From Gallionellaceae bacterium (GTDB lineage: Bacteria; Pseudomonadota; Gammaproteobacteria; Burkholderiales; Gallionellaceae), in assembly GCA_031277195.1 (NCBI GenBank), contig JAITMU010000152.1, forward strand, positions 1-7,407: a stretch of DNA of 7,407 nucleotides, in the 5' to 3' direction. The translations under genes and the position numbers were made by a program. The first letter of the stretch is position 1. Every line of letters starts with the position of its first letter. Below are positions 1 to 6,012 of this stretch, piece by piece. The notes under the pieces were generated by a model. That model searched no databases. It was not told where the DNA came from and was given only the letters and a program-made list of their open reading frames with translations.

Positions 1-2
1 AC

Positions 3-101
3 GCCAACATCGCAACCACGCAGGTTTACACGCACCTGGATTTTCAGCATCTCGCCAGGATTTACGATGCGGCACATCCGCGGGCGAAGAAGAAAGGGTA
101 G
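3..101 (+). CDS. xerC: Tyrosine recombinase XerC, C-terminal fragment (partial)
   Basis: The window opens inside a gene; 32 codons and a TAG stop are readable, starting ANIATTQVYTHLDFQHLA and ending in a basic KKKG tail. The TTQVYTHLDFQHL stretch is the C-terminal signature of the XerC branch of the phage-integrase family. The Tyr of QVYTH is the expected nucleophile that forms the 3'-phosphotyrosyl link at dif. XerD usually ends differently after YTH, which is why I prefer XerC. XerC acts with XerD in the cytoplasm, under FtsK control, to resolve chromosome dimers. The other catalytic residues (R, K, H/R) lie outside the window, so integrity cannot be judged. The gene is convergent with rlpA, and a palindromic repeat begins 1 nt after its stop codon. 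Confidence 0.88.
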   Translation, partial: ANIATTQVYTHLDFQHLARIYDAAHPRAKKKG

Positions 102-102
102 C

Positions 103-234
103 CCCGTCATTCCAGCGCAAGCAGGAATCCAGTTAGAAATAAACAACCCGCGCAGCGGACGAAACCTTGTTGTCCGGCTACGCCGGCGTATTTTGATAAA
201 TGCGCTGGATTCCAGCGTGCGCTGGAATGACGGG
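103..234. repeat. REPIN-like inverted repeat doublet (variant A)
   Basis: Two 30-nt arms at 103-132 and 205-234 are inverted copies of each other, matching at 28 of 30 positions, with a 72-nt spacer. Each arm is itself palindromic. The right arm holds a perfect 9-bp stem at 209-217/220-228, and the left arm an imperfect equivalent. The arms begin and end CCCGTCATTCC / GGAATGACGGG. The spacer contains a 5-bp stem at 174-178/182-186 and nothing that looks coding. Head-to-head paired hairpins in an intergenic gap are the layout of REP doublets (REPINs) that RAYT transposases mobilise in other bacteria; no such transposase is in this window, so that link is inference. Translated, these repeats give the spurious peptide VIPAQAGIQ. 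Confidence 0.85.
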
Positions 235-240
235 AATCAA

Positions 241-270
241 CCCACCGCGCGGGGCAAGCCCCGCCCTACC
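241..270. repeat. GC-rich palindromic repeat overlapping the rlpA stop codon
   Basis: A near-perfect GC palindrome, GCGGGGC (249-255), AA, GCCCCGC (258-264), is flanked by CCCACCGC on the left and CCTACC on the right. On the minus strand it reads GGTAGGGCGGGGCTTGCCCC. I recognise this as a kind of short intergenic repeat seen in many proteobacteria, but I could not search for copies. The rlpA TAG stop (266-268) lies within it. No T-run follows on either strand, so it is a poor candidate for an intrinsic terminator, although the stem is strong and sits between two convergent genes. Confidence 0.6.
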
Positions 271-1171
271 AGGTAACCACCGGCTTGAATCCCAACCGCG
301 ACTCCAGCCGTGCCGCGTCTGCCCGCGCTTCGTCGGCTGACGCATAGGGGCCGAAATAAACCCGCACCAGATTATCTTTGCGCGACAAACTGAGCCGTGT
401 GCCGTCAAGGTCAAGTTCGTCGCGCAGTTTGACGAGGAAACTTGCAGCGCCCTGCTCAAACTGGAATGCGCCAAGCTGCAAATACGCGGTTCCGTCCGGC
501 GGCGCGGCGACGGGCATGGATGCGGGCGGTAGCGGTTCGCTGAAAATGGGCGCGAGCGTTACCAGCGGTTCGCTCCGCGCCGACGTTGCGACCAGCGGCG
601 ACGCGCCTGTTCCGGGGATCAGGCTTTCCACTTCCACCTCGCCGCTGCCTTTGCCGAGCAGGTCGAGTTTGTATGCCGCGACATAGGAAAGATCAATCAG
701 GCGATTGTGCATAAACGGGCCGCGGTCATTGACGCGCACAACCACCGAGCGGCCATTGGACAGATTGGTCACGCGGACATAACTGGGAATCGGCAACGTC
801 GGATGCGCGGCAGTCATCGCGTACATGTCGTAGGTTTCGCCGTTGGCCGTTTTCTGACCGTGAAATTTTTTGCCATACCAGGAGGCGATGCCGCGAACTT
901 TGTAGTCGCCAATCTTGTTGAGCGGGTAATAGGTTTTGCCCAGCACGGTGTAGGGGCGCGTGGCGGCGGCGTGCAAAGGTTCGGCGCGCGGCACGGCATC
1001 GGGCGTGGCGGCGAGATTGGCGGGAACCTCCGCGTGCGGGCCGTCGCCAGACAGATACCCGCCGCCGGATTTCCCCGGCGTGCCGGACGAGCGCGGCGAT
1101 GTTGTGCCGCACGCGGCGAGCAGCAGGGCGATTAAAGCAAGCGGGATGAATTGGCGTATTTTCATGTTCAT
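266..1171 (-). CDS. rlpA: Septal-ring lipoprotein / lytic transglycosylase RlpA
   Basis: The protein has 301 aa. It starts at ATG 1171 because GGAGAG lies 5 nt upstream, the next two codons lead straight into a signal peptide, and the longer open frame runs back through repeats. Residues 5-21 are a lipoprotein signal with lipobox LAAC (Cys21); Gly at +2 suggests Lol sorting to the outer membrane. A low-complexity linker precedes the double-psi beta-barrel (about 92-181). Glu112, His123 and Asp149 there have the same spacing as the catalytic residues I recall for Pseudomonas aeruginosa RlpA. A Pro/Ala-rich linker leads to a C-terminal SPOR domain (about 228-301), which binds denuded septal glycan. 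The likely reaction is cleavage of peptide-free glycan strands during cell separation. The gene lies 323 nt downstream of rodA on the same strand, with repeats in between. The final Trp codon and the stop touch a palindromic repeat. Confidence 0.95.
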   Translation of the reverse strand: MNMKIRQFIPLALIALLLAACGTTSPRSSGTPGKSGGGYLSGDGPHAEVPANLAATPDAVPRAEPLHAAATRPYTVLGKTYYPLNKIGDYKVRGIASWYGKKFHGQKTANGETYDMYAMTAAHPTLPIPSYVRVTNLSNGRSVVVRVNDRGPFMHNRLIDLSYVAAYKLDLLGKGSGEVEVESLIPGTGASPLVATSARSEPLVTLAPIFSEPLPPASMPVAAPPDGTAYLQLGAFQFEQGAASFLVKLRDELDLDGTRLSLSRKDNLVRVYFGPYASADEARADAARLESRLGFKPVVTW

Positions 1172-1176
1172 AAATT

Positions 1177-1182
1177 CTCTCC
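1177..1182 (-). promoter_or_regulatory. rlpA ribosome binding site
   Basis: GGAGAG on the minus strand, 5 nt before ATG 1171. It decides the start against the longer open frame, which continues upstream to 1315 through repeat sequence, and favours ATG 1171 over ATG 1165, two codons further in. Confidence 0.75.
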
Positions 1183-1200
1183 TGGCCGGTCGCTTCAAGC

Positions 1201-1310
1201 CCCTCACCCTGCCCTCTCCCCGTAAACGGGGAGAGGGAAAATGCGGCGGTGATTCTTTCCTCTCTCCCGTCAAAAAAAGAGGGGGCGGCGAAACATCATT
1301 CACCCTCTCC
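1201..1310. repeat. CCCTCACCCT/CCCTCTCCCC-type repeat with perfect hairpin
   Basis: A perfect 10-bp stem, 1212-1221 with 1228-1237 (CCCTCTCCCC / GGGGAGAGGG), encloses a GTAAAC loop whose outer bases can pair further. CCCTCACCCTG flanks it on the left. Related but degraded blocks follow: CTCTCTCCCG near 1260-1269, then AGAGGGGG near 1279-1285, and CACCCTCTCC at 1301-1310. This matches the general form of a dispersed palindromic repeat common in proteobacterial genomes. Transcribed with rlpA it would form a stable hairpin in the leader, ending about 40 nt before the start codon. No T-run follows on the minus strand, so it does not look like a terminator. Confidence 0.6.
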
Positions 1311-1346
1311 ACCACTGCTGTCCCACAATTTTTGCACTCCCTATCT

Positions 1347-1458
1347 CGTCATTCCCGCGAAGGCGGGAATCCAAGGACTTTCGTTTTTATTTGACATGCA
1401 GTTCAAATGCTAACATCAACCCTAACGTCCTTGGATTCCCGCCTTCGCGGGAATGACG
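1347..1458. repeat. REPIN-like inverted repeat doublet (variant B, dRS3-like cores)
   Basis: Two 32-nt arms, 1347-1378 and 1427-1458, are perfect inverted copies around a 48-nt AT-rich spacer. Each arm contains its own 8-bp hairpin, ATTCCCGC-GAAG-GCGGGAAT in the left arm (1351-1370). This core fits ATTCCC-N8-GGGAAT, the form of the neisserial dRS3 repeat. The spacer holds a short 6-bp inverted repeat (1389-1394/1403-1408) and no coding signal. The structure could fold either as two small hairpins or as one long 32-bp stem. It lies between rodA and rlpA on the operon strand. A matching doublet flanks the other side of rlpA, which marks both as members of one dispersed family. Confidence 0.88.
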
Positions 1459-1476
1459 GAAATCAAGGGAGAGGGG

Positions 1477-1493
1477 GAGGTTTGGTAAACCTC
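1477..1493 (-). other. Stem-loop directly after the rodA stop
   Basis: On the minus strand GAGGTTT-ACC-AAACCTC forms a perfect 7-bp stem with a 3-nt loop, starting 1 nt after the rodA TAA (1497-1495). The downstream sequence is C-rich with no T-run, so it is not a canonical Rho-independent terminator. It may be a weak terminator or a 3'-end protector against exonucleases. Confidence 0.45.
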
Positions 1494-1494
1494 T

Positions 1495-2604
1495 TTACGT
1501 CTGCACCAGCGTCTTGTGCGTGTGTATGCTCATCAACATGCCGATGCCCAGCATCAGCGTCACCATCGACGTGCCGCCGTAGCTGACCAGCGGCAAGGGT
1601 ACGCCGACCACCGGCAAGATACCGCTGACCATGCCCATGTTGACGAAGGTGTAGGTGAAAAACGTCAGGGTGATGCTGCCCGCCATCAGCCGCGTGAAGG
1701 CTGTCGAGGCGTTGGCGGTAATGACGAAGCCGCGACCGACGATGAACAGATAGAGGCCGAGCAAAAGCAAATTGCCGAGGAAGCCGAATTCTTCGGAGTA
1801 CACCGCGAAGATGAAATCGGTGGCGCGTTCCGGCAAAAAGTCCAGGTGTGTCTGCGTGCCGTTGAAGTAGCCCTTGCCCAGCGCGCCGCCGGAGCCGACC
1901 GCGATCATGCCCTGAATGGTGTGATAGCCCTTGCCCAGCGCATCCTGCGTCGGGTCGAGCAACATCAGGATGCGGTGCTTCTGGTAATCGTGCAGCATGT
2001 TCCACAGAAACGGCGCGCTGCCGACGGCGAGGGTCGCCAGCGCCGCCAGCACGCGCCAGGAAAGACCGGCGAGGAACAGCACAAAAAATCCGCTGGCAAA
2101 AATCAGGATGGCCGTGCCCAGATCGGGCTGGCGCATGATCAAGGCGACCGGCGCCAGCAGCAGCAGCGTGGCGACAAAATAATTTTTCAACGTCAGCGTG
2201 GCTTCGTGTTTTTCAAAATACCAGGCCATCATCAACGGCACCGCAATCTTCATCAGCTCGGAAGGCTGAATGGTGGCAAAACCGAGATTGAGCCAGCGGC
2301 GCGCGCCGTGGCTGATTTCGCCGAACAGCGCAACGCCGATCAGCAACACCATGCCTGTGACGTAAAGCGGCACGGCAATGCGCATCAGATAGTGCAGCGG
2401 CACGTTGGCCACCATCCACATGACGACCAGCGCCGCCGCGATATTCACCAACTGCGATTGCACCCGCGCCCAGCTTCCATCGGAGGCGCTGTACAGCACG
2501 GTCAGACCGATCAGCAGCAACGCGCCGACGCCCGCCAGCAGGACGGGATCGAGATACTGCGTCAGACGGCGTTGCAACCGCGGCCACAGCGCTTGCCTAA
2601 TCAT
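1495..2604 (-). CDS. rodA: Rod shape-determining SEDS glycosyltransferase RodA
   Basis: The protein has 369 aa, about the length of E. coli RodA. It starts at ATG 2604, with AGGAGAA 4 nt upstream; the longer open frame to 2802 is overlap with mrdA. It is a polytopic inner-membrane protein of the SEDS family, normally with ten helices, that polymerises lipid II into glycan strands together with PBP2. Visible landmarks are GARRWLNLG (about 100-108), PSELMK (114-119), QPDLGTA (159-165), the loop motif FLPERATDFIF with Asp263 at the place of the essential SEDS aspartate, and VVGVPLPLVSYGGTS (332-346). FtsW is the other SEDS paralogue, but the neighbours and the absence of an FtsW-like N-terminal extension favour RodA. 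The start overlaps the end of mrdA by 8 nt, suggesting coupled translation in addition to its own strong Shine-Dalgarno. Confidence 0.97.
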   Translation of the reverse strand: MIRQALWPRLQRRLTQYLDPVLLAGVGALLLIGLTVLYSASDGSWARVQSQLVNIAAALVVMWMVANVPLHYLMRIAVPLYVTGMVLLIGVALFGEISHGARRWLNLGFATIQPSELMKIAVPLMMAWYFEKHEATLTLKNYFVATLLLLAPVALIMRQPDLGTAILIFASGFFVLFLAGLSWRVLAALATLAVGSAPFLWNMLHDYQKHRILMLLDPTQDALGKGYHTIQGMIAVGSGGALGKGYFNGTQTHLDFLPERATDFIFAVYSEEFGFLGNLLLLGLYLFIVGRGFVITANASTAFTRLMAGSITLTFFTYTFVNMGMVSGILPVVGVPLPLVSYGGTSMVTLMLGIGMLMSIHTHKTLVQT

Positions 2605-4510
2605 GTTCTTCTCCTGCGTCACCCGGTTCCTCCGGCGGCGCGGCAGCCGCCACCGTTTTGGGCGTTTTGCCCAGCAGATAATAATCGAACACGCTGCGCG
2701 CAATCGGCGCGGCGACGCTGCCGCCGTGTCCGCCATTTTCCACCAGCACCGCCAGCGCGATTTTCGGTTTGTCGGCGGGCGCGAAGGCGATGAACCAGGC
2801 ATGATCGCGATGGCGCTCGTTCAATTTGTCAGCATCGTATTTTTCGCCCTGCTTGATACCGATTACCTGCGCCGTGCCGGTCTTGCCGGCAATCGCGTAT
2901 TCCGCGCCAAGACTTGCCACCACCGCCGTGCCGCCGGGTTGCGTCACCGCGACCATCGCGCGCCTGACCAGATCCAGATGACCGGGATCAATGTTCACAT
3001 TGACATCCAGCTCCGGCGCAACCGGTTTTTCAACGCCGTTATGCCGCAACGCGCGCACCAGATGCGGACGATAGCCTGCGCCGCCGTTGGCCAATATCGC
3101 GGTGGCGTAGGCAAGCTGCATCGGCGTCACCAGGTTGTATCCCTGACCAATGCCCACCGACACCGTGTCACCGGCGAACCACTTTTGTTTGTAACGCTTC
3201 GTCTTCCATTCGGACGAGGGCAGCAAACCCGGTTGCTCGCCCTGCAAATCAACACCGGTCTTGCTGCCGAAACCAAACTGCGACAAAAAGCCGTGTATGT
3301 TATCAATGCCGAGATCAACCGCGAGGCGGTAGTAGTAGGTGTCGCATGACACCACGATGGATTTGAACATGTCCACCACGCCGTGACCTTCTTTTTTCCA
3401 GTCGCGGTAACGATGAGTGCTGCCGGACAAGGTGAAATAGCCGGGGTCGCTGATCGTGTCGGCGGGCGTGCGTTTTTTGTAGAACAGGCCAGCAAGCGCC
3501 ATGAACGGTTTGATGGTGGAGCCGGGCGGATACTGGCCGCGCAGCGCGCGGTTGTTCAACGGCACGTCGGGCGAATTGTTCAGTTCCTCCCAACTGTCCT
3601 CGTCAATGCCGTCGATGAACAGATTGGGGTCGTAGCCGGGTCGGCTGACGAAGGCCAGCACTTCGCCATTGTTCGGGTCGATGGCCACCAGCGCGCCGCG
3701 ATACGCGCCGAACGCCTGATCGGCAATTTGCTGCAACTGCGCGTCAATGCTCAACACCAGATCGTCCCCCGCCACCGGCGGCACATGCGACAGCGTGCGC
3801 ACGCCGCGCCCGCCCGCATCCACTTCCACTTGCTCGATGCCGGAAACGCCGTGTAATTCGCTTTCGTAACTCTGTTCGAGACCGACCTTGCCGATATGAT
3901 CCGAACCGCGATAGTTGGCGGCAACTTCGTCATTTTCATTCAGACGCGCCATGTCGGCTTCGTTGATGCGACCGATGTAGCCAATCAGGTGCGAGGTGAC
4001 TTCTTCGAGCGGATATTCACGGAACAAACGCGCTTTGATTTCCACGCCGGGGAAGCGATAGCTTTGCGCGGCAAAACGGGCAACTTCCTCGTCGCTCAAC
4101 TGGCTGCGGATCACCAGGCTTTCAAAATTGCGGCTCTCCTCCAGTTGCTTTTTGAAACGCTTGCGATCCTTGGGCTGGACATCCACCAGCCTGGAGATTT
4201 CTTCAAGCGTGGCGTTGAGGTCTGGCACTTTGCTCGGCGTGATTTCCAGCGTGTAGCCGGAATAATTGCGCGCCAGTTGCACGCCGTTCCGATCCAGAAT
4301 CAATCCGCGATTCGGCACGGTGGGGACAACCGAAATGCGGTTGTTTTCCGCCATCGTCTGAAAGTGGCTGTGCTTCAACACCTGCAGATAAAAGAAGCGC
4401 GTCGTCAGGGTGAACAGCAGCACCAGCACAAAACCGATGCCGACCGCCAGTCGCAGCCGGAACTGATGGATTTCACGCTGCGAGTTCCTGAACTCGACGC
4501 GCCGCTTCAT
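2597..4510 (-). CDS. mrdA: Penicillin-binding protein 2, elongation transpeptidase
   Basis: The protein has 637 aa, close to E. coli PBP2 (633). It is a class B PBP that cross-links side-wall peptidoglycan with RodA in the periplasm. A short basic cytoplasmic tail precedes one membrane anchor (about 21-43). Then come the PBP dimerisation/pedestal domain (about 60-240) and the transpeptidase domain. The three catalytic boxes are intact: STIK (nucleophile Ser331, Lys334), SCD (388-390, the SxD form typical of PBP2) and KTGT (543-546). The C-terminal 17 or so residues are Ala/Pro/Glu-rich and probably disordered. ATG 4510 overlaps the mreD stop as ATGA, and I see no clear Shine-Dalgarno before it, so translation probably depends on mreD. 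FtsI is excluded by the motif variants and the gene neighbours. Confidence 0.97.
   Translation of the reverse strand: MKRRVEFRNSQREIHQFRLRLAVGIGFVLVLLFTLTTRFFYLQVLKHSHFQTMAENNRISVVPTVPNRGLILDRNGVQLARNYSGYTLEITPSKVPDLNATLEEISRLVDVQPKDRKRFKKQLEESRNFESLVIRSQLSDEEVARFAAQSYRFPGVEIKARLFREYPLEEVTSHLIGYIGRINEADMARLNENDEVAANYRGSDHIGKVGLEQSYESELHGVSGIEQVEVDAGGRGVRTLSHVPPVAGDDLVLSIDAQLQQIADQAFGAYRGALVAIDPNNGEVLAFVSRPGYDPNLFIDGIDEDSWEELNNSPDVPLNNRALRGQYPPGSTIKPFMALAGLFYKKRTPADTISDPGYFTLSGSTHRYRDWKKEGHGVVDMFKSIVVSCDTYYYRLAVDLGIDNIHGFLSQFGFGSKTGVDLQGEQPGLLPSSEWKTKRYKQKWFAGDTVSVGIGQGYNLVTPMQLAYATAILANGGAGYRPHLVRALRHNGVEKPVAPELDVNVNIDPGHLDLVRRAMVAVTQPGGTAVVASLGAEYAIAGKTGTAQVIGIKQGEKYDADKLNERHRDHAWFIAFAPADKPKIALAVLVENGGHGGSVAAPIARSVFDYYLLGKTPKTVAAAAPPEEPGDAGEEHD
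2608..2615 (-). promoter_or_regulatory. rodA ribosome binding site inside mrdA
   Basis: AGGAGAA with 4 nt before ATG 2604, read on the minus strand and located within the last codons of mrdA. It fixes the rodA start and shows that rodA does not rely only on translational re-initiation. Confidence 0.7.
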
Positions 4511-5025
4511 AGCGTGTTCGGGTCAGAGCGCGGGCGACAGAACGCCCGCAACAGCAACGACGCGGGCGCCCACAGCGCGGCGGAAACCACGCATCCCAGG
4601 AAATAGGTCCAGTCCAGATAGCCGCGCACCTGCCAATGCACTGCGGCATAGATCAGGTACGCCAGCAGCAACACCGGAAAAACCTGTAGCGTCTGCTGAC
4701 GCAGACTCAACATCTGCACGCGGCGATGCAGCACATAAGCGCCGAATGCCATCACGCTGTACGCCAGCGCGTGCTGACCGAACAGGCTGGCATCCCCCAC
4801 GTCGGCGAAAATGCCGACCAGCCAGGCAATGCCGATGCCGACACGGGCGGGTTCGCGCATGCACCAATAGAGCAACACCAGCGCGACGAAATCCGGGCGC
4901 AATGCCAGGCCGATTCCATTCCAGGGCAGCCAGTTCAGCAACAGCGCGACGAACAAGGTAATGGCGATGCGCCTGCCGCGCGCTGGCGCAATGAATTCCT
5001 GTCGTCGGGAAAGCGACTTGCTCAT
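4507..5025 (-). CDS. mreD: Rod shape-determining membrane protein MreD
   Basis: The protein has 172 aa, within the usual MreD range. It is a small polytopic inner-membrane protein. Hydrophobic segments are visible at about 19-35, 42-56, 60-75, 85-98, 113-128 and 138-161. The RPDFVALVLLYWC stretch (43-55) followed by EPARVGIG, and later FGQHALAY (82-89), are characteristic of the proteobacterial family. MreD works with MreC in the elongasome and is thought to modulate MreC activation of PBP2-RodA; it has no known catalytic residues. Its ATG overlaps the mreC TGA by 4 nt and its own TGA overlaps the mrdA ATG by 4 nt. Only a weak AGAAGA precedes the start, so translation looks coupled to mreC. 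Confidence 0.95.
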   Translation of the reverse strand: MSKSLSRRQEFIAPARGRRIAITLFVALLLNWLPWNGIGLALRPDFVALVLLYWCMREPARVGIGIAWLVGIFADVGDASLFGQHALAYSVMAFGAYVLHRRVQMLSLRQQTLQVFPVLLLAYLIYAAVHWQVRGYLDWTYFLGCVVSAALWAPASLLLRAFCRPRSDPNTL

Positions 5026-5930
5026 GGTCTTCTGCGCCTGCTCTTTTGCTCGTCACCCGCTTCCGGTTCGGGCGCGGGACGATCCGCCACGCGCGGCGGC
5101 AGGCCGGTAAGAATCAACAACTGGCGATGCCGGTTGACGCCAGCGACAGACGAACACTGAATCCGCGCGAACGGATACGCCGGATCATGCTCGACCTGCT
5201 CCACGGTGGCGACCGGCAATCCGGGCGGATATGTGCCGTCGATGCCGGATGTCACCAACAGATCGCCCTCCTGGATGTCTGCCTCATTCGGCACATAGCG
5301 CAGCGAGAGCCGGGTCGTGTCGCCGGAGCCGAACACCACGGTGCGCAAGCCGCTGCGCAACACCTGCACCGGCACCGCGTGATCCTTGTCGGTGATCAGC
5401 GTGACTTCGCTCATCTGCGGATAGACCCGCGTGATCTGACCGACCACGCCGGTGTCGTCCATCACCACTTCGCCCGCTTGCACTTGCGCCTGGGCGCCCT
5501 TGTCCAGATACAGCTTGCGCCGGAAGATGTCGCGCTCGACATACGCAATCTCCGCCAGCAATGTCGGATACCCGACGCGCTGCTGCATGCCGAGCAACTC
5601 GCGCAAATGTTCGTTCTCCGCCTTTAGCGGCTGGCTTTGCTGCAATGCCTGCATCCCCAGCGTGCGTTGTCGGCGCAGCTCCGCATTCTCGCGTATCAAA
5701 TCTTCATGCGAGGTGAAAAAATCATCGGCTGCATGCCATGCTTCCATCGGCAGCGACGCCAACCGCTGCACCGGATACGTCAACATGGAAAGCGCGCTGC
5801 GCAACGATTCCAGCGATTGATAGCGCGCGTCCACAAACAACAGGGCAAAGGAAAGCGCCATGAAAAAAATCAGCCGCGCCGCCGGATTGGAACGGCGGCG
5901 GAAGAAGCGGGGGGGCTGGGTGTTTTCCAT
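5022..5930 (-). CDS. mreC: Rod shape-determining periplasmic scaffold MreC
   Basis: The protein has 302 aa. A basic N-terminus (RFFRRRSNPAARL) is followed by one membrane anchor (about 19-34), a heptad-like coiled coil (about 72-116), and the two beta-barrel domains of the MreC fold (about 120-275). Conserved patches include RDIFRRKLYLDKG (133-145), VVMDDTGVVGQI (155-166) and VTSGIDGTYPPGLPVA. MreC is a periplasmic scaffold that binds PBP2 and activates PBP2-RodA synthesis. The last 25 or so residues are charged (EPEAGDEQKSRRRRP), a disordered tail that varies in the family. The start is the first in-frame ATG after an 82-nt gap from mreB. The Shine-Dalgarno is weak, so initiation may be modest compared with mreB. 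Confidence 0.96.
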   Translation of the reverse strand: MENTQPPRFFRRRSNPAARLIFFMALSFALLFVDARYQSLESLRSALSMLTYPVQRLASLPMEAWHAADDFFTSHEDLIRENAELRRQRTLGMQALQQSQPLKAENEHLRELLGMQQRVGYPTLLAEIAYVERDIFRRKLYLDKGAQAQVQAGEVVMDDTGVVGQITRVYPQMSEVTLITDKDHAVPVQVLRSGLRTVVFGSGDTTRLSLRYVPNEADIQEGDLLVTSGIDGTYPPGLPVATVEQVEHDPAYPFARIQCSSVAGVNRHRQLLILTGLPPRVADRPAPEPEAGDEQKSRRRRP

Positions 5931-5996
5931 ACGGTCAGGGAGTCCGGTTCAAGAACGAAATGGAAATCAGCGATGACTCACCCGTTGTTGAAGTCT

Positions 5997-6012
5997 TTCT
6001 GGCAGGCCAGAA
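5997..6012 (-). other. Stem-loop directly after the mreB stop
   Basis: TTCTGGC-CT-GCCAGAA (minus strand) is a perfect 7-bp inverted repeat that in practice would form a 6-bp stem with a CCTG loop. It abuts the TGA of mreB (6015-6013). There is no T-run after it, so it is not a standard intrinsic terminator. Its place between mreB and mreC suits a partial attenuator or an mRNA-processing/stability element. Confidence 0.45.

Larger units (their letters stand above)
1172..1494. other. Gene-free rodA-rlpA interval filled with inverted repeats
   Basis: This 323-nt stretch has no credible gene. From the rodA side it holds a stem-loop directly after the rodA stop (1477-1493), a large inverted-repeat doublet (1347-1458), several GGGAGAGG-type purine-rich blocks with one perfect hairpin (1212-1237), and the rlpA ribosome binding site (GGAGAG, complement of 1177-1182). 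I looked on the minus strand for a promoter serving rlpA. There are TTGAAC-like and TTGACG hexamers but none with a fitting -10 box at normal spacing. So I cannot say whether rlpA is read from the mre promoter or from its own. Confidence 0.8.

Noticed and set aside
103..234. CRISPR array or insertion-sequence terminal repeats
   Set aside because: There are only two copies and they are inverted, not direct and evenly spaced. The 72-nt spacer is too short for a transposase, and no target-site duplication was evident.
67..276. Short plus-strand open frame containing the VIPAQAGIQ peptide
   Set aside because: It is the translation of the repeat doublet plus the xerC end in another frame; such peptides are a known annotation artefact of these repeats.
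1228..1280. Intrinsic terminator formed by the GGGGAGAGGG hairpin
   Set aside because: No T-run follows the stem in either direction; the nearby A-run belongs to a different block.
1172..1315. N-terminal extension of rlpA by 48 residues
   Set aside because: The extension is encoded by palindromic repeats, and it would bury the signal peptide; ATG 1171 has a good Shine-Dalgarno just upstream.
1391..1416. Promoter in the doublet spacer (TTGACA followed by TAACAT, plus strand)
   Set aside because: The spacing is only 14 bp, and there is no gene downstream on that strand.
1516..2793. Long plus-strand open frame antisense to rodA
   Set aside because: His/Arg/Gln-rich translation with no family resemblance; it is the shadow of a GC-rich gene on the opposite strand.
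2605..2802. N-terminal extension of rodA
   Set aside because: It overlaps the PBP2 C-terminal coding region, and the internal ATG 2604 has a strong ribosome binding site and gives the normal family length.
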